Of a DNA stretch of 64,000 nucleotides, positions 1-12,940 are shown piece after piece. The notes under the pieces are model-generated. The model made no database searches and had not been told where the DNA came from. It saw only the letters and a list, made by a program, of their open reading frames with translations. The translations under genes and the position numbers were made by a program. The stretch is from Rachycentron canadum (taxonomy: Eukaryota > Chordata > Actinopteri > Carangiformes > Rachycentridae), in NCBI GenBank assembly GCA_038496675.1, contig CM076650.1, positions 7,710,645 to 7,774,644 on the forward strand. The letters are read 5' to 3'. How positions within the stretch are numbered: the stretch's first letter is position 1; each line of letters opens with the position of its first letter.

Positions 1-33
1 AGGTGTGGTTCCTGTTGTTGCTTGTTTCCGTGG

Positions 34-1065
34 TTACGCATCATCTCCACCACAGAGTAGCAGCAAGGCTTTACGGTAGTCACCGCCAGTATCTCCCTGT
101 AGTAAACACATACGTGTAATAAAATTTAAGAAAGGGAAACAAAGGATTCATGAGTGGCAACTGGTGTTCATGTGAGTGTGTGTGGTGCAGTGTATTGATC
201 TTTATACCTTGATCATTGAATGCAGAGAGCAGGCAAACTTCCTTCTGAACTCAGCTCTGATGTCCAACATGTCCACCTCGCTCCGTGACACCATCACTCT
301 GATCAGGGTGTTGTCGTCAGTACCTGCACCCTGCAACAAACACACAAACATATCACGACTCTAAACATAAACATAGCATATTTCTTTAATGATGGAAAAT
401 TGGGGGAAAAAAGATAATATGGGAGAATATTTAAATGTGTATCAAAAATCTGCACCTGGATTCAGATAATCATCATAAAACAAGTCAATAGTTGCCTCAT
501 ATTATTAAAATTGATAACTGATAAATCCATAAATTTAAAAATCCTGTGCTAATAGAAAAATACCCTGAATAAAAGCATCATCAACGTGAGTCTTTCTCGC
601 ATCAATGGGAAAAGTTTGCTGCCACTATAATGTGTCTTTACAACTGATATCGGGATGATATGTCTTTGAGAAAGAGGTTAGGTTGATATTGAGAAACCCT
701 CCCTCTTGTTTTACCTTCATGGAGTAGTACAGGGTCTCGGCAAAATAGCCAGGAACGCTCCTGGCACACTTCACTTTAAAGGACAAACAGAAATGATGGG
801 CAACAGTTAAAAAAATGTTTGTAGTCAACAGAAATAAAGACAGAATAAGTGTGCAGGTTAGACTTGTTTCGTACCCACGGCAAGGAGCAGGTCTCTCAGG
901 CTTCCAGATGTTTCCCTCTGGATGCTTTCCTCCATCTCATATCCAGAAAGCTTCATGTAAGCATCAAACACTGAAACACACAGGTTCACAGGAATTAACG
1001 TATGACAGTGCAAAATAATTACAGTAGCTTTGTAATTCTCGCTGCAACTCACTCACTCTCACACA

Positions 1066-1132
<67 letters not shown>

Positions 1133-4100
1133 TTCCTAAGATGTTCGGCGCTGCGGTTGCCCAGGATGGTGACAAATGATTGTTCATCAGTGCCAAACTT
1201 CTGCTCTCCAGCCTTGAAGAGGGCCTGCAACCACAAGAAAATTATGCATCACACATTGTTTGTCTTTTTAAAAACAGGAAAGAAATTAAACCAGACTGAT
1301 AAAGGAACATTTCACCAATTAAATGCACGAAAGTCAATGTACCAGTCACTCAGATGACTACAAAGCTACTAAATTTTGAATTCAGAATAAAAATTAATTC
1401 AAGCGGCGTCACCTTGGCTCAGACATGAAGATGAAATTTACCATTTAATTTAAATTTAAATTTTATGTCAGTTAAATACCTAACAAATCACAAAGATGCA
1501 AATGTCTTTGCTATATATGGATAATTTTAGAGGCTTAAAGAGGTGAAATGTGCTGGTTATTTCACAAGGAAAAACAAAAATGTGTTGCAAAAATAACCCT
1601 GTCCCCTTGATGGGGAGTGGTCCCACTCATCCAAAGATATTTAAGAGGCTAAATCTCTGATGGATGACAAATTAGTTTTGCCTCATGATATATTGTGTAT
1701 GGTCATATCCACCACCCTCACTTTTGATACTGCTCCTCATTCAGGAACAAGCTGAAGAGACTTTGAGGTCAAATAAGTGAGACCAGAGAGTGACGATCAA
1801 TATTACTATTGATAAAAAATATATAAAATATAATATATATTAACCAAGAAACTTTGAGAGGATTTACTTTCTCCCTCCACTAGATGGCGTCACAACATCA
1901 TCTAAGATGAGCCACACAAACTGCCACCCCCCACCTCCACAATGCTCACATACACAAAACACTCTTCTCATCTTGCTTGCAAAGCCCAGCTTTTAGATCC
2001 TATCCACAAACACATGTGACAGTCACACCCTCAGACAAAAACACAAAGGCACCATTGATGGTGAAGAGAAGAAACATTTACTGACCAGCAATGAACAACT
2101 GACTCACCTGAGCATCATTGTCGATTTGTCCCTCCTGGATCCCCTTCTGCCTGTTTGCCTGAGGAGACATTTCAATCAATCATGCAAATGCAATGTATCA
2201 TTAAGTGCTTCACGCAATTAAACAATAAAACCTCCTAAATCCACACGTAAAGAAATAAATAAAAGGTCTCTATAAAAATAGGAACTTAGGACACTATCAT
2301 AAAGCTCAATAATCTCATGTTTCAATGAGGAAACCACCAGTTCTCTCAGTCCATTTCTGTTTGGAAAGGAGGGGAGAGGTTTACCTGCAGCAGAATAACC
2401 AGAAGTCTCTTGAAGTGACCTGAAGTGTCACCAGACACATCCTCCTCCAGATTGTCGTCATACTCTGAGGAAAACAAGCAAGGACACACAAAAAGGGTTT
2501 CATTCATTTTTGTCACTTTTTTTTTTTTTTTTTTTTTTTAAGAATTGCTGACTCACATGTCTCTATACTGAGCTCACATTATCCAGTCTCCTCTCACAGT
2601 TAGCAAAACAGCACCAATGTGAACTAAACTGGATTGCTTATCATTAATGTGTCAGAAATCTTTTTTTTTTTCATATTTTTTCACTCAAACTTCATTGGTT
2701 GCATATTTACCTACTGTTGTAAAAACTGTCCAATTTATTTTCTAAACCTAATACAAAATTACTATGAATTCAACTATGATTTGCCACATTCTCTAAATCT
2801 AAAAGAGACATTAAAAAACGAATGGGGACTGAGCATTTATGATCTTTTCTCACTGATTTGTGCCAGGTGAAGAAAGAAAGTCTTTCCCATATGTATTGAA
2901 GTGGACATATGGTCTGACTTTGTGGCCAAATGCAGAAGACAGACTATTCCATTGACTATATCCTATATGTAGAGTCTTATTATTACCGTTACCTTTTGTT
3001 TGCTTGGAATTATTTTATGAAAAAATGCCCAAAAGAGCCTATTGAAGCATTTCTGATGAATTTCTGTAACATCAGATGTAAGGCAGCACAATCCATACAG
3101 TATATAAACAGTCCAAAACATCTGTTCAAAAGAAAAGCATTAAGTCTAAAAATAAATGAACAAAGGCTCCAAATGACAAACATTATTTAAAAAAATGACA
3201 GCGCAAACAAATTATGGACAAATTCTATGATTTTAAACTATGGTATACTCTAAACTATACATGTATACCATTTTTTTAATAAGTCTTTAAACCAGGTTGG
3301 GGCTGAGACCCACAGAGAGAGCAAGGAAGTTTAGAAAAAAAGAAAAGAAGGAGTTTGTTTGTTCAATGGAAAAGAAAAAATATTGAATTTTAGAAACATA
3401 ATCCTTTTTGCAGTTTAAGCACATTTTTTATCTCAGCCGAGAGATGAGCTAAAAGCTTTGAAATTCTTTAGTCAAATGACTTTTTCCACTGTCAAGCTCC
3501 ATTTCTTTTTGTTCAACTCCAGAAAACATCTGTTCATCGGGTCAGTTTTTGAGTATAACATGAAACACACCCACAGAACCTATATAACTGCTGCCCAGTA
3601 CAAACTTGAGGAACAACCATCAGTACACGGGAAGAAAACTACTTCACGTGAGTTTTGTGGGTTTCCTCTTGGTTAATCATTACTACTGAGAACTTCTCTT
3701 GGATATTTTCACAAACTTCTTCATCTTGTGGCCCAGATACATGTGCATTAGTAGCAGGATGAAAGCTTCCATACATGCATCAGTTCAAATGAATAAAGAC
3801 ATAAAGAGAAGACATCACACGCAACACTGACAGTGTCTAAACAGGAAATCTTAAAGGCCTCTCAATCAGCTTGTTAATTTGTTCTCACTGGTTTGATGCG
3901 TTTGGCTGTAAAACTTCCTAACTTTGACTTTGCTATTTAAAAAAAACAAAACATTTTATGGGTTTTAGACACAGTTACAGTTATTGTTAAATCACTGACA
4001 ATGACTTTATCATACAGTGCTTGTGTGTTTGTGTGTTATACCTTCTCTGTAAGCAGCGATGATGTCCTTCACCTGCTGAGGTGTCCTGGAGGCAAGAATC

Positions 4101-5536
4101 TCCACCAGCACCTTCTCATCTGTTCCTGCCCCCTACAGGAGAAATCGGGGTAAATATACATGGACATACATATCAGCTCTCAGCTGCTCTGCCTGCTGTC
4201 ATTCCTGTCCATGTCTGGTAACTGTAGCACCGACCTTGATGGCATTGCGAAGTGCTGTCACATCGTAAGTGATGGGTGGGGTCATCAGACCCACGATGAG
4301 GGTCTCAAATTTGCCTCCAAGTTCCCCCTTCAGGTCACTGACCAGATCCTGTCATTCAGAAACAAAAGGGTCTGTGGTTAACTCTGGTGCAGCAGAAATG
4401 TGTGGCAGTACTGTAGTGAAGGATCTTTATGGCTGGTGCCTGTGGCTGGATTCATTTGTTTTATGGTTGGTGTGTAACCCTATCATGTGATTCTCACTGT
4501 GAAGGTTCTGCTGATGATTTGTAAAAAGATAACCTAGCTATGGCTTTATATCATGCAGATAATCACTTTTCTACTCTCACTTTCTACTCTGTGTGAGGCC
4601 ACAGATAAGTCCAGTTTAGTGTTTTCATCATTTAGTTGTGTGTTAAGGAGCAAAGAGATAGATGTTTTCACTTTTAGGTGATTTCTATTTATCAGCACTC
4701 AAATACTGTTGATTATGTTTCAGAAACTGTTAGCAATATAGGAAAACAATTGTTACAGCAAGTTGTCTAGTTAATATTTTCATGGCTGTTGATGCAGTGT
4801 GGATGTCAAAGTGATTTTGGTTCTTTTCTGTGTCACAGATTGTATTAAATGCAAAGTCAAGACCCAAAGATACACCCACTTCTTGTGGAGAGAGAGGGGA
4901 TGCAGTGGGATTCAGACGGGAGAAGGATATGATGGCTTTGACTGCTTGGAAGAGGTATAAACATTAGGTCTTTACAGTGTTTGGATGACATGTTGTCTGA
5001 GTCCTTCAAGTTGGAGCCATGATGTTGTGTGTGACCATGTGATCATGTAATTGTGAGGCAGTCCAACCTTTCCAAACAGAGTTTTGTAGGTGGCCTTGAT
5101 CTGCTGCCTCTGGGCGTTGCTGCGAGCCGTCAAGAGCTCCAAGATGGCATCCTCATCAGTCCCTACGGCAACAAGCACCATGGTTACTCACGCGAGCTGT
5201 GAGTGTTTTATTTTAGAATTATTCTCACGTGATACGTGTTACACAATAATGACTTTTCATTAAAAACAGATCACATAATTACAACGGTCATACATAGACA
5301 GCATGTGTGTTTGCTCTCAGTGTTCGCGTCTCAAGTTTCACTCTCTGCTCATGTGTTTATGACTCACTGCTGACTGGGTGGAGCTCAACACAGACTGCAG
5401 GCATTACCACAGTAATTGTTCAGACAGGAACTCCTCAAATAACTCTCTCATTGGTCTGTTGGAGGAGTACTACAGCGTAGTGTGTCTTCAGCGTATCAGA
5501 TAACACAGTGCTGATAGCAGATATAGTATACAGTAT

Positions 5537-5590
<54 letters not shown>

Positions 5591-8500
5591 CAGCTTACCC
5601 AGCCCTTTCATGGCCTTGTGCAGGACCTCAGCATCCACACTGGCATTGAAGTTTCCACTGGCTTTCACAGTTCCTCTGCTGGCCTGCAGCATGAAGATGT
5701 GCACAGAGGAGCATTATTACAGAATATACTTAATAAATAAATGTTGTAGAAACTGTCAGAATTGATTTGAGCATACACTGATCAAAGACATACCCTCTTC
5801 TCCCTTTTGTAAAAGTACAGAGTATACTGTATCAATCTCTAGACTTATGCTATAAATGAAACTTGTATCTCAGGTTTCTTATTTGAGATACAAATGAAAG
5901 ATTTTCTGCTTTAAGATGCACTTCACGAACATGATGCCCTAACTGCTTGCAGCTCCTTGAAGCACATTTAGTGCACACAACCTCTCTAATTAAACCACTT
6001 TATTCACGCATTCCCTTTTCATAGAGAGCATGTTCCCACATTATCCATTAGACTTTAAACTGTCAACCATATCTCAGGTTTGTTTGGTTATTCAAATGTG
6101 ATGGGTAAAGTGAAATGAAATGTCTAATCAGTCTAATTATCTAGCTAATCTCTCACTAAGTGTGGAACAATTATTTCAAAGCAGCAGCCTGACTGATACC
6201 GAAGACTGTAAGAATGTGATAAGCCTGAAAAAACATTAACTTTAAGATCGATTTTAGAAACTATTTAGTGCTGTGACAATGCTCCTGTTGTTACAGACAC
6301 TCCCGAAAACGCTGACATATTAACAAAGAAATAGTCAAGTGGCCACGTCATATTTAAGACGAAAGAAATGTTTAGAGAGAAAAACCATGGGAATGTTTCT
6401 GGAATTCGAACCCTGAAACAACCAGGATTCTGTTCTCCTGCAGGAAGAAATGCCAAAAAGTCCACGAGCTTTCCTTTTTTTCATAAACACACTCATCACC
6501 ACAAGCTAAACAAAATCTAATCAACGTGCAGTGCAGATGGCTGCTCGGACAAACAAGGAGATTTTTAGACGCCGACGCAACACAGTGTAGACCATTTCCA
6601 CTGGAATGTCGCACTCAGATTTTAGCCCCTGTAGCTGAGTCCTGTGGAGCTAGTTCAGACATGACTGAGGTGTTGGGGGGTGGGTGATGGAGGTATGTTG
6701 ACCCTACATATGTAAACAGAGGCTGTCACAAGTGGTATCTCTGCTTTAAGGTGCAGACAGTGACACCACACAGATCTTATCACTTCCCTCCTACATTTAT
6801 GGACCATAGTTACCATAGAGACTGTACACAGTGCGTGTATTCAGGTTTGTATGAGGGGAAGTCCCCAATCATACTGTCATATAATGAACTTGTTAGTGTG
6901 TCTCTTTATACCAACCAGCACAACTACAAGCAGGACTGTGACTGTGAAGAGAACCAAGAGATCATGTCTTTTCTATTTTTATTTTTTTAGGAATTGTTTC
7001 GAAAAAGTTGTAAAGCAAAATGTTTAGATTCAGTGTCCTTGAGTGACCTTGACAATTTTCAGACTGAGAAACATGAAGGAATACACTGATAATGGATTTT
7101 TCAGTGATAGGGGAAACATGTCTGGTCTATGAGTTAAACTTAAATATTTACATTTAATAAATTGTGTATTCTTGGATAAGGGAGTGGGAGCAGATGGAAT
7201 TTAAAGCTTTTAAAGACAAGGTGGTAAAAAAGCATACCAGACCTAAAGCATCTTTTTAAATTGAATATTGCTATATGTGTTAAAACATGATGGAGTCGAT
7301 TTTTAAATGTCAAAACATAGAAAAGTGAACAGATTATTTTACAATTTCATTTCCCTTTAAAACAGGAAGTTAGTGAAGCTGCTTGAACTTATGCCCCAAG
7401 TTTTTCAAAAATCCTGCAGATGTGGTACTAAGGCCATTTATTTCTACTGAAGACTTCCAGCTTTAAAATGTGTCACAAAAAGCAAAACAACAAACTAATT
7501 AATAAAATAAGTGAGCCAGGCAGTGTAGTATTCAGTAAAGTTGTGCATTTGTCTGGGACTATTTTCAGTTTTAAATTAATACAAATACAGGTGCAAGTGA
7601 GTATTTACAACTACAGGGCAGTGCACAGTATGTGGGATTGACTCAAAACAAACTACAGCATCCTTAATCATGTCACTCAGTGCCAACGTCTGGATCGCTG
7701 ATTTGTTTTTGTCAATGAAGCTCTATCTTAAAGGCATATGCTACAACCATGACCATTGTGAGTTTGGTTTATAACCCCACACAAAACTGCCTGCAGGCTG
7801 CAGCTGCGTCATATCATAACAACGGATTACCATCATGACTATAACCACCGTTTTTATGATGACGGACCAACTCCACCCTGACAGGCAAGAAAAGAACGGA
7901 TTCCCCTTTAAGAGAGGGAGGGCGGCTTTAAACTCCAGACTAGACGTGGAAATGGGTGTATTAAACAGAGAGAGAGAGAGAGGTGGAGAGACACTGAGAC
8001 CCACCCGAACGGAATACAGCCCACATGAGTCATACACTAAACTTCCCAACTTCCCCAAATGAAAACTATCCACAGCCCCACAAACATTCACATTTATCAC
8101 TCACACACACTCACTTTTCTTTCTATACTTGCTAGGACCCTGACTGACACAATGCATTATCTAACCCCAATAACTTAAAAGTACCAGTCACAACGAAATG
8201 CCAGACCCCATCCTTTATAAAATCTAACCGTGACCTTAAAAACTATCTTAACTAAAATCTTAAGGGTGTCCTCAAACTGAAATCGGTCCTCACAAACATA
8301 GCAAGCCTACCCACACATATACACATTTAAAGCTTAATAAATTGGACATTTTATTAGTAAATGAGACTATTTGACATATTCTCTGTTAAAATAAACTGAA
8401 TTACAGAAACTAGTTCAAGTTCTTGCATAGATGTACAGTCATTGACTATAAACTTACTGAATAAAGACACTGTTATATTTAATATAAATATGGAAGAGAA

Positions 8501-8776
8501 CTTAATCTTATCACGAGTGAATATATATCCAACTTTTCCTGACTTTTCCTGACCCGTTAGATAAACTCAGCATTATATAATGTTGAATAAAGTGGGCGTT
8601 GTCTTGGGAGTTCACGAGTAAAAAAAAAGCTGCGACTCACATTTGCATAAATAACGGATTTTTCCAAAGACTATTTGAGGTTTAACTTTTCTAATCCTAC
8701 GTTTGCCATAAAGTTAGTCGTGTTTCTTTGAGCTGAGACAAGTGAAAAAGCCTGCGAAGTGAAAGTGACTCACCAT
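34..8776 (-). CDS. anxa5: Annexin A5, complete coding region in 12 exons
   Basis: Calcium-dependent phosphatidylserine-binding annexin acting at the cytosolic face of membranes and extracellularly. Coding exons on the minus strand, in transcript order: 8776-8774 (ATG only), 5683-5599, 5162-5068, 4348-4235, 4132-4042, 2464-2385, 2158-2108, 1224-1131, 970-875, 773-715, 330-208, 96-34 (TAA). They sum to 954 nt, 317 aa, against 320 for human ANXA5, and all phases agree. Four annexin repeats are visible, each with the type II calcium loop: GLGTDED near residue 28, GAGTDEK near 100, KFGTDEQ near 182 and GAGTDDN near 257. The repeats end with acidic GDTSG/GDTGGDY-type segments. The N-terminal tail is short, as usual for A5. 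The donor after 5068 is GTTGGA, which is weak. Position 183 is Phe where human A5 has its only Trp. The call rests on near-continuous similarity to A5; the a/b paralogue cannot be decided here. Confidence 0.96.
1055..1130. repeat. (CA)n microsatellite abutting an anxa5 splice donor
   Basis: About 30 CA units, interrupted at the left end. On the minus (sense) strand the exon encoding the repeat III start ends at 1131 with ...GGAAAG, and the intron begins GTGTGTGTGT, so the 5' splice site is the first GT of the repeat itself. Every GT in the tract is a potential register for U1 pairing. Confidence 0.95.
1877..1889 (+). promoter_or_regulatory. CTCF-core-like motif in anxa5 intron
   Basis: The 13-mer CCACTAGATGGCG matches the central CCA-C-Y-AGRKGGC core of the vertebrate CTCF motif. 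This is a motif match only; flanking specificity bases were not scored and such matches are frequent in vertebrate DNA. Confidence 0.3.
5537..5586. repeat. (CA)n microsatellite close to a second anxa5 splice donor
   Basis: About 23-24 CA units in the intron following the first full coding exon. On the sense strand the donor GTAAGC (5598-5593) is followed within about ten bases by the (GT)n tract, so the tract lies just downstream of the 5' splice site. Confidence 0.95.
5684..8773 (-). other. anxa5: Large anxa5 intron before the first full coding exon
   Basis: A 3.1-kb intron separates the ATG exon from the exon encoding the N-terminal tail and start of repeat I. Open frames inside it (for example around 6270-6610 and 7740-8100) show no family resemblance and no flanking splice signals that would insert them in frame. 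It contains a short (AG)n tract near 7969-7982. Nothing else recognisable. Confidence 0.8.
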
Positions 8777-9230
8777 GTCGACGGTGTTGAAGGTTTATTC
8801 GACGGGAATAGGAAGATGATCTGTTGAAGGGAGAAAAACTTTACTCGGTATCGAAAAAAAGACAAATATCAAACATCTCTCAGAGGATTAGAGGTGTTTA
8901 CTTCAAACAGCAGTGATGTACATGTTTCATTCAAATCTCCTGCTCTCGTCTGCTTGTACAGCAGCTGTCAAACCTCCGTGGAGCAGACACGTCTGTCCTC
9001 TGTCCACAGGTGGACCCCGGCGGTCTCACCTGTCCGACGCTGCCGGACCTTTCCACCGTAGTTAAAGCTTCAACCTGGAAGCGCTGCGGGGGAGGGACTT
9101 ACCGCAGAGCCGCAGCTGGCAGATGGAGGTCGGGGAGCAGAGACGCGGAGACCCGGCGGAGAGCGAAGGGAGGGAGAGAAGAAGGACCGGCAGAGAAAAC
9201 CCTCTCGGAAAAAGTCGCTGCGCGTGAGTG
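8774..9230 (-). promoter_or_regulatory. anxa5: anxa5 5' region: non-coding first exon, exon 2 and CpG-rich promoter
   Basis: Exon 2 (8820-8774) follows a clear acceptor (TTCTCCCTTCAACAG) and ends exactly after the start codon, with donor GTGAGT. A non-coding exon 1 is inferred from a good donor (GGACAG then GTGAGA) just below 9030; its 5' end is not determinable but lies in the GC- and CpG-rich stretch up to about 9230-9300. The ATG-only coding contribution of exon 2 is how annexin A5 genes are usually arranged. No TATA box is evident, consistent with a CpG-type promoter. Confidence 0.7.
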
Positions 9231-9534
9231 TGTGACGGGTGCGCGTGTGTCAGACCGCCACACCCCGGTGTGGCACAACCCTGCCCCAAAGCACCCTGGG
9301 AAATGGTGTTTTTGATTTTTGATGCACTAGTTTCACTTCAGCTTTACATGAGCTGAATGAACAGAGGTCAGCTGATACTGGTCCAAGGTGATATGAGCTG
9401 ATATGAGCTGATAGTTTGACATGGTATAACAGGGGAAACACAGGGGGGCAATTATTAACATTAAAACCAGCTGTTTTCCATTTCTGTTAGTTGACTTCAG
9501 GCACATACTATTGTACTGTAAATGTACTCCCCTG

Positions 9535-9628
9535 TCACCAAAGGACAACCAGTGTGTCCACACATCTTAAACTGAACTTCCCCTGAGGCAATAATCTGTA
9601 ACTGAAGCTCGGGGCCAGAGGACCTCAC
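9535..9628 (+). repeat. Locally duplicated non-coding segment A, copy 1
   Basis: Shares an extended match with 12424-12510 in the same orientation: both begin CCAAAGGACAACCAGTGT, continue through a shared ACATCTTAAACTGAAC block and end GGGGCCAGAGGACC. Small indels and substitutions separate the copies. It may be a fragment of an interspersed repeat. Confidence 0.75.
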
Positions 9629-12106
9629 CTCACTAAGGCAGGTTTGAAACAAATGTGTTTTTTAAAGTACGAAAGAAATGGTGGCTATGTACCAATAATA
9701 ATTAAATGTAAAATAAATAAATAATTATTGACTTGGTCACCAAAAACTTCCCACAAATTCAGACCAAATTTAGAAACTTGGTGGCAGCAGGTTTTAACTG
9801 TTTTAACATAGGTCTACTCAATAAAGAATGTCCCCATAGAAACATATTGATTTGAATTGTTTATACCATGAATACTATCTATTCTCTTGTCTTTTACTTA
9901 GGCACGTATGGAATCTACATGCCATGTCAATAAATGACCAAGTAAACTAAACTGAGAGCTGCAGATCAATTCTAACAAAGAGACTAAACATAGTGAGAGA
10001 GATTAGGCAGAGAAGACACAATGTTTGTTTAACATTTAAAAAACAAACACAGTTATGACTGTATTATAATTAAAAACTAGGCCTGTTTAAAATTTGAATT
10101 CACAGAACAGACTATTTTGACTTTTATATTTTATTAAACTTTTTTCCCCAAATTTTTTAATAAAAATGAAAATGCTCAAATTTATGTAATAATTTGGTCT
10201 GATACCGTTTAACTGTGCTCATATTAACATACCAGCTGTAAATGAAGTTTGAAACTCTGAAAACATTATCTATGCTTGCTTTACTTGTTATCATTTACAG
10301 AGGTCTACAAACATGTCAAACATTATGACATACAAAACAAATGAAGTGTTCAAAATGTGAGTCTGCTAAACTCATATTCAAGTGCATTGGATGCGAGTCC
10401 AAGCACATTCACACATAATCTGTTTTGAGGTAGCAGGTGTAGATCACAGTACATTGTCGCTTTCTGTATTTGTATTGTTGTGATTCTGCAAGTAAAAACC
10501 AAAGCAACAGCGCTAACAGCATGCTGAGTGACACAAAGAGAGATTTAAACTTGCTGGTCACGTACAATGACATTTTCCAGGTCTCCACAGGTGAATATTT
10601 AGTTTTCCTTATCTTCTGAGGACTGCAACTATTCCACAAAGCTCATTGACACAGAAGGAAACCATACAACAAAGTCTCTTTATGAGCAACAAGTCTAATA
10701 GTAATTTTCTCTCCAGAGAGTCAGTGAATATCCTTTGAGATGATGAATCACCAGTGTGCTCTTTGATGGCTTGATCTACATTCAAAAGGTAAACAATACA
10801 TAAAGACAAAAATAACAGTTCTTGTCTCACTTATCTTCTTTTCCCTGATTTTAATAGAGCACTGCCTCACTCCTGTTTGCACCTTCTTAAACCAGCCTAT
10901 AAACATATTATTTAAACACTTAGACAAATAGACACATAAATTACCAGCTACCTATATCCCTCTGACCTATGAACCCATCAGTCCACAGGCAATGTCACCT
11001 ACTGTCTCATAAATATAATCAGCATACACAAACACACCCTGAAGTTGTGTATAATTGATACCATCTTGGCTTGTCTGTCTTTACTTCTGATTACAACATA
11101 TCTCCAATGACTGACCTGCGTGACTGAAACATGAATGTTGTAGCTTTTACTACTGTCCTAGTGACATCATAGAATATAGTAGTAGAATATAGAATATAGT
11201 TTTTGAGGTATACATGATCTGCTTAGTTATTTTCACTTACTACACTTCCATGTAGAAGAAATGTGTTGTTTTGACAAAGAAATTATGTGACATATATTCT
11301 GGTGAAGCCACATTTATCAGGAAAGTCCTTGAAGTTATGGTCTCAAAGGCATCGTTTACAGTGTGTCATGAAACAATAGGAACCTAAGAGTGTTTCCTCT
11401 AGTGCCACCAAGAGGATGGAAGAGTGGAAAGCCACCTAGCCAAAACATAACTTAAAAATGACAAAAGGAGACTCCCATGCACACAGAGCATGTATGTATA
11501 GACTTTTATTCCCACTGACACAGACAGGCACCAACATGAACAAATAGGTGCACAAAAACTGGGAAAACAGGACACACAAACTAATATTCCACTGAAAAAT
11601 AACACAACTGGTGCCAACTACCCAGCATGAGACAACATGTGGGAAGTGTCACTCATATTCTCACAACCTGTGTAAAACCCCAAGAGTAACAAATGACTAA
11701 ATATGCATGGATTTTTACAACTGCACCTAATGCTCCAATGCTCTGTCAATTTGTCACTACTGGCACAATAGCAGCACCCTAAGGTGAAATTTGGCAACCG
11801 CAGACTGTTGCACTTCTAATTATGTTAATTGTAGGATGTTTCAAACACATCACAAAGAAAGTTGCAGAAAACATTCACACATTGAATTCGGTCTATGTCT
11901 ATGTATAACTGATAAGCTTTTATATTTATAGACTGGCCCTAAACCCTGTGTTGAAGTGGAATTTTCTAAATATCCAGTGACCATTTGATTCACATGCACT
12001 GTGAAAAGTATACATGTAAGTGTAATAGTGTGTAAATCTTTGTAGGCCTAAACTGTAATTTTAAAAGAAGCCTCCCCATAATTGGATGATCATGTTTACT
12101 TTTAGT

Positions 12107-12196
12107 ATAATTGTTAAAATAGACATGAGCCTTTATTATTGCATGTGGTCTGTAAATCTGATCTATGAATGCAGGCAGATGATCTCTGGCTTTTTG
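12107..12196 (+). repeat. Locally duplicated non-coding segment B, copy 1
   Basis: Shares ATTATTGCATGTGGTCTGTA and the following TCTGAT/ATGAATGCAGG/AGATGAT blocks with 12533-12615, with scattered substitutions. Same orientation, about 430 bp apart. Confidence 0.75.
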
Positions 12197-12423
12197 ATTC
12201 ATACTTAAAATATCCGAGCAGGATGTAATCATTCATGTATCGTATCCATGTAAGACAGAGATACTGATCAGTTGGTTATGTGCTTGCTTTAGTTTTGGCT
12301 GTTTATTTTGCCAACCTCATTTAGGTATAGGAATAAAGTTAGGGAGGTAAAAAATTAAATTGAAGTCACACAGCATCAAAATATTAAAGCACTGGATTAT
12401 TTCTGTGATTTCACTGAAATTGT

Positions 12424-12510
12424 AGCCAAAGGACAACCAGTGTTTCTTCACATCTTAAACTGAACCTGGAGCAATAATCTGTTTCTGAAACTAGGGGCCA
12501 GAGGACCCTA
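12424..12510 (+). repeat. Locally duplicated non-coding segment A, copy 2
   Basis: Direct-orientation partner of 9535-9628, about 2.9 kb away. It lies immediately upstream of the second copy of segment B, so the two repeat families adjoin here. Confidence 0.75.
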
Positions 12511-12532
12511 TATTATATATATATGATATAAT

Positions 12533-12615
12533 ATAATTGTTAAAATATCTTAATAATTTATTATTGCATGTGGTCTGTAAGTCTGATCAATGAATGCAGG
12601 TAGATGATGTCTGGT
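12533..12615 (+). repeat. Locally duplicated non-coding segment B, copy 2
   Basis: Direct partner of 12107-12196; begins with the same TAATTGTTAAAATA lead-in. It indicates a small local duplication or two insertions of one element. Confidence 0.75.
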
Positions 12616-12940
12616 TGTCTCCTGCTGCAACTTTCTGCAAACAAATGACTTGCAACAGTTTGATATTTGACTCTGTGGTCAGTTATAGTCGACTATGTTT
12701 AAACTCTGAAAAATACGTCACACCTTTCTTTCTAGAAAGAACATGGTTTGACCAGTGGCCTCACATTTATCGGTGTGATTCACCTTAAATCTACTTTTAA
12801 TGAAGACACAGTTCTCTCTAGGATGTCACCGCAGATCTTAACATGTAGCCACGTATAACATAGTGTTTAAATGTTTTTTTAATATCTCTCAATAAGCTAA
12901 ATCTGAGCACCACCTGTGATTTGATATGAGCCCACTCTTC

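Larger units (their letters stand above)
9231..12940. other. Divergent intergenic spacer between anxa5 and uchl1
   Basis: About 3.7 kb with no supported gene. It is AT-rich, and the open frames here are short and lack splice or family support. It holds a 2.5-copy 10-bp tandem repeat (GATATGAGCT unit, 9388-9413) and two pairs of locally duplicated segments listed separately. No clear transposon coding remnant was seen. Confidence 0.8.

Noticed and set aside
5068..5075. Possible frameshift or broken exon in anxa5 because of the GTTGGA donor
   Set aside because: The frame joins cleanly to the next exon (FGK then DLVSDLK), matching human annexin A5, so the weak donor is probably genuine.
7741..8100. 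119-residue minus-strand open frame in the large anxa5 intron
   Set aside because: Low-complexity and AG-repeat derived, no splice context joining anxa5, no family resemblance.
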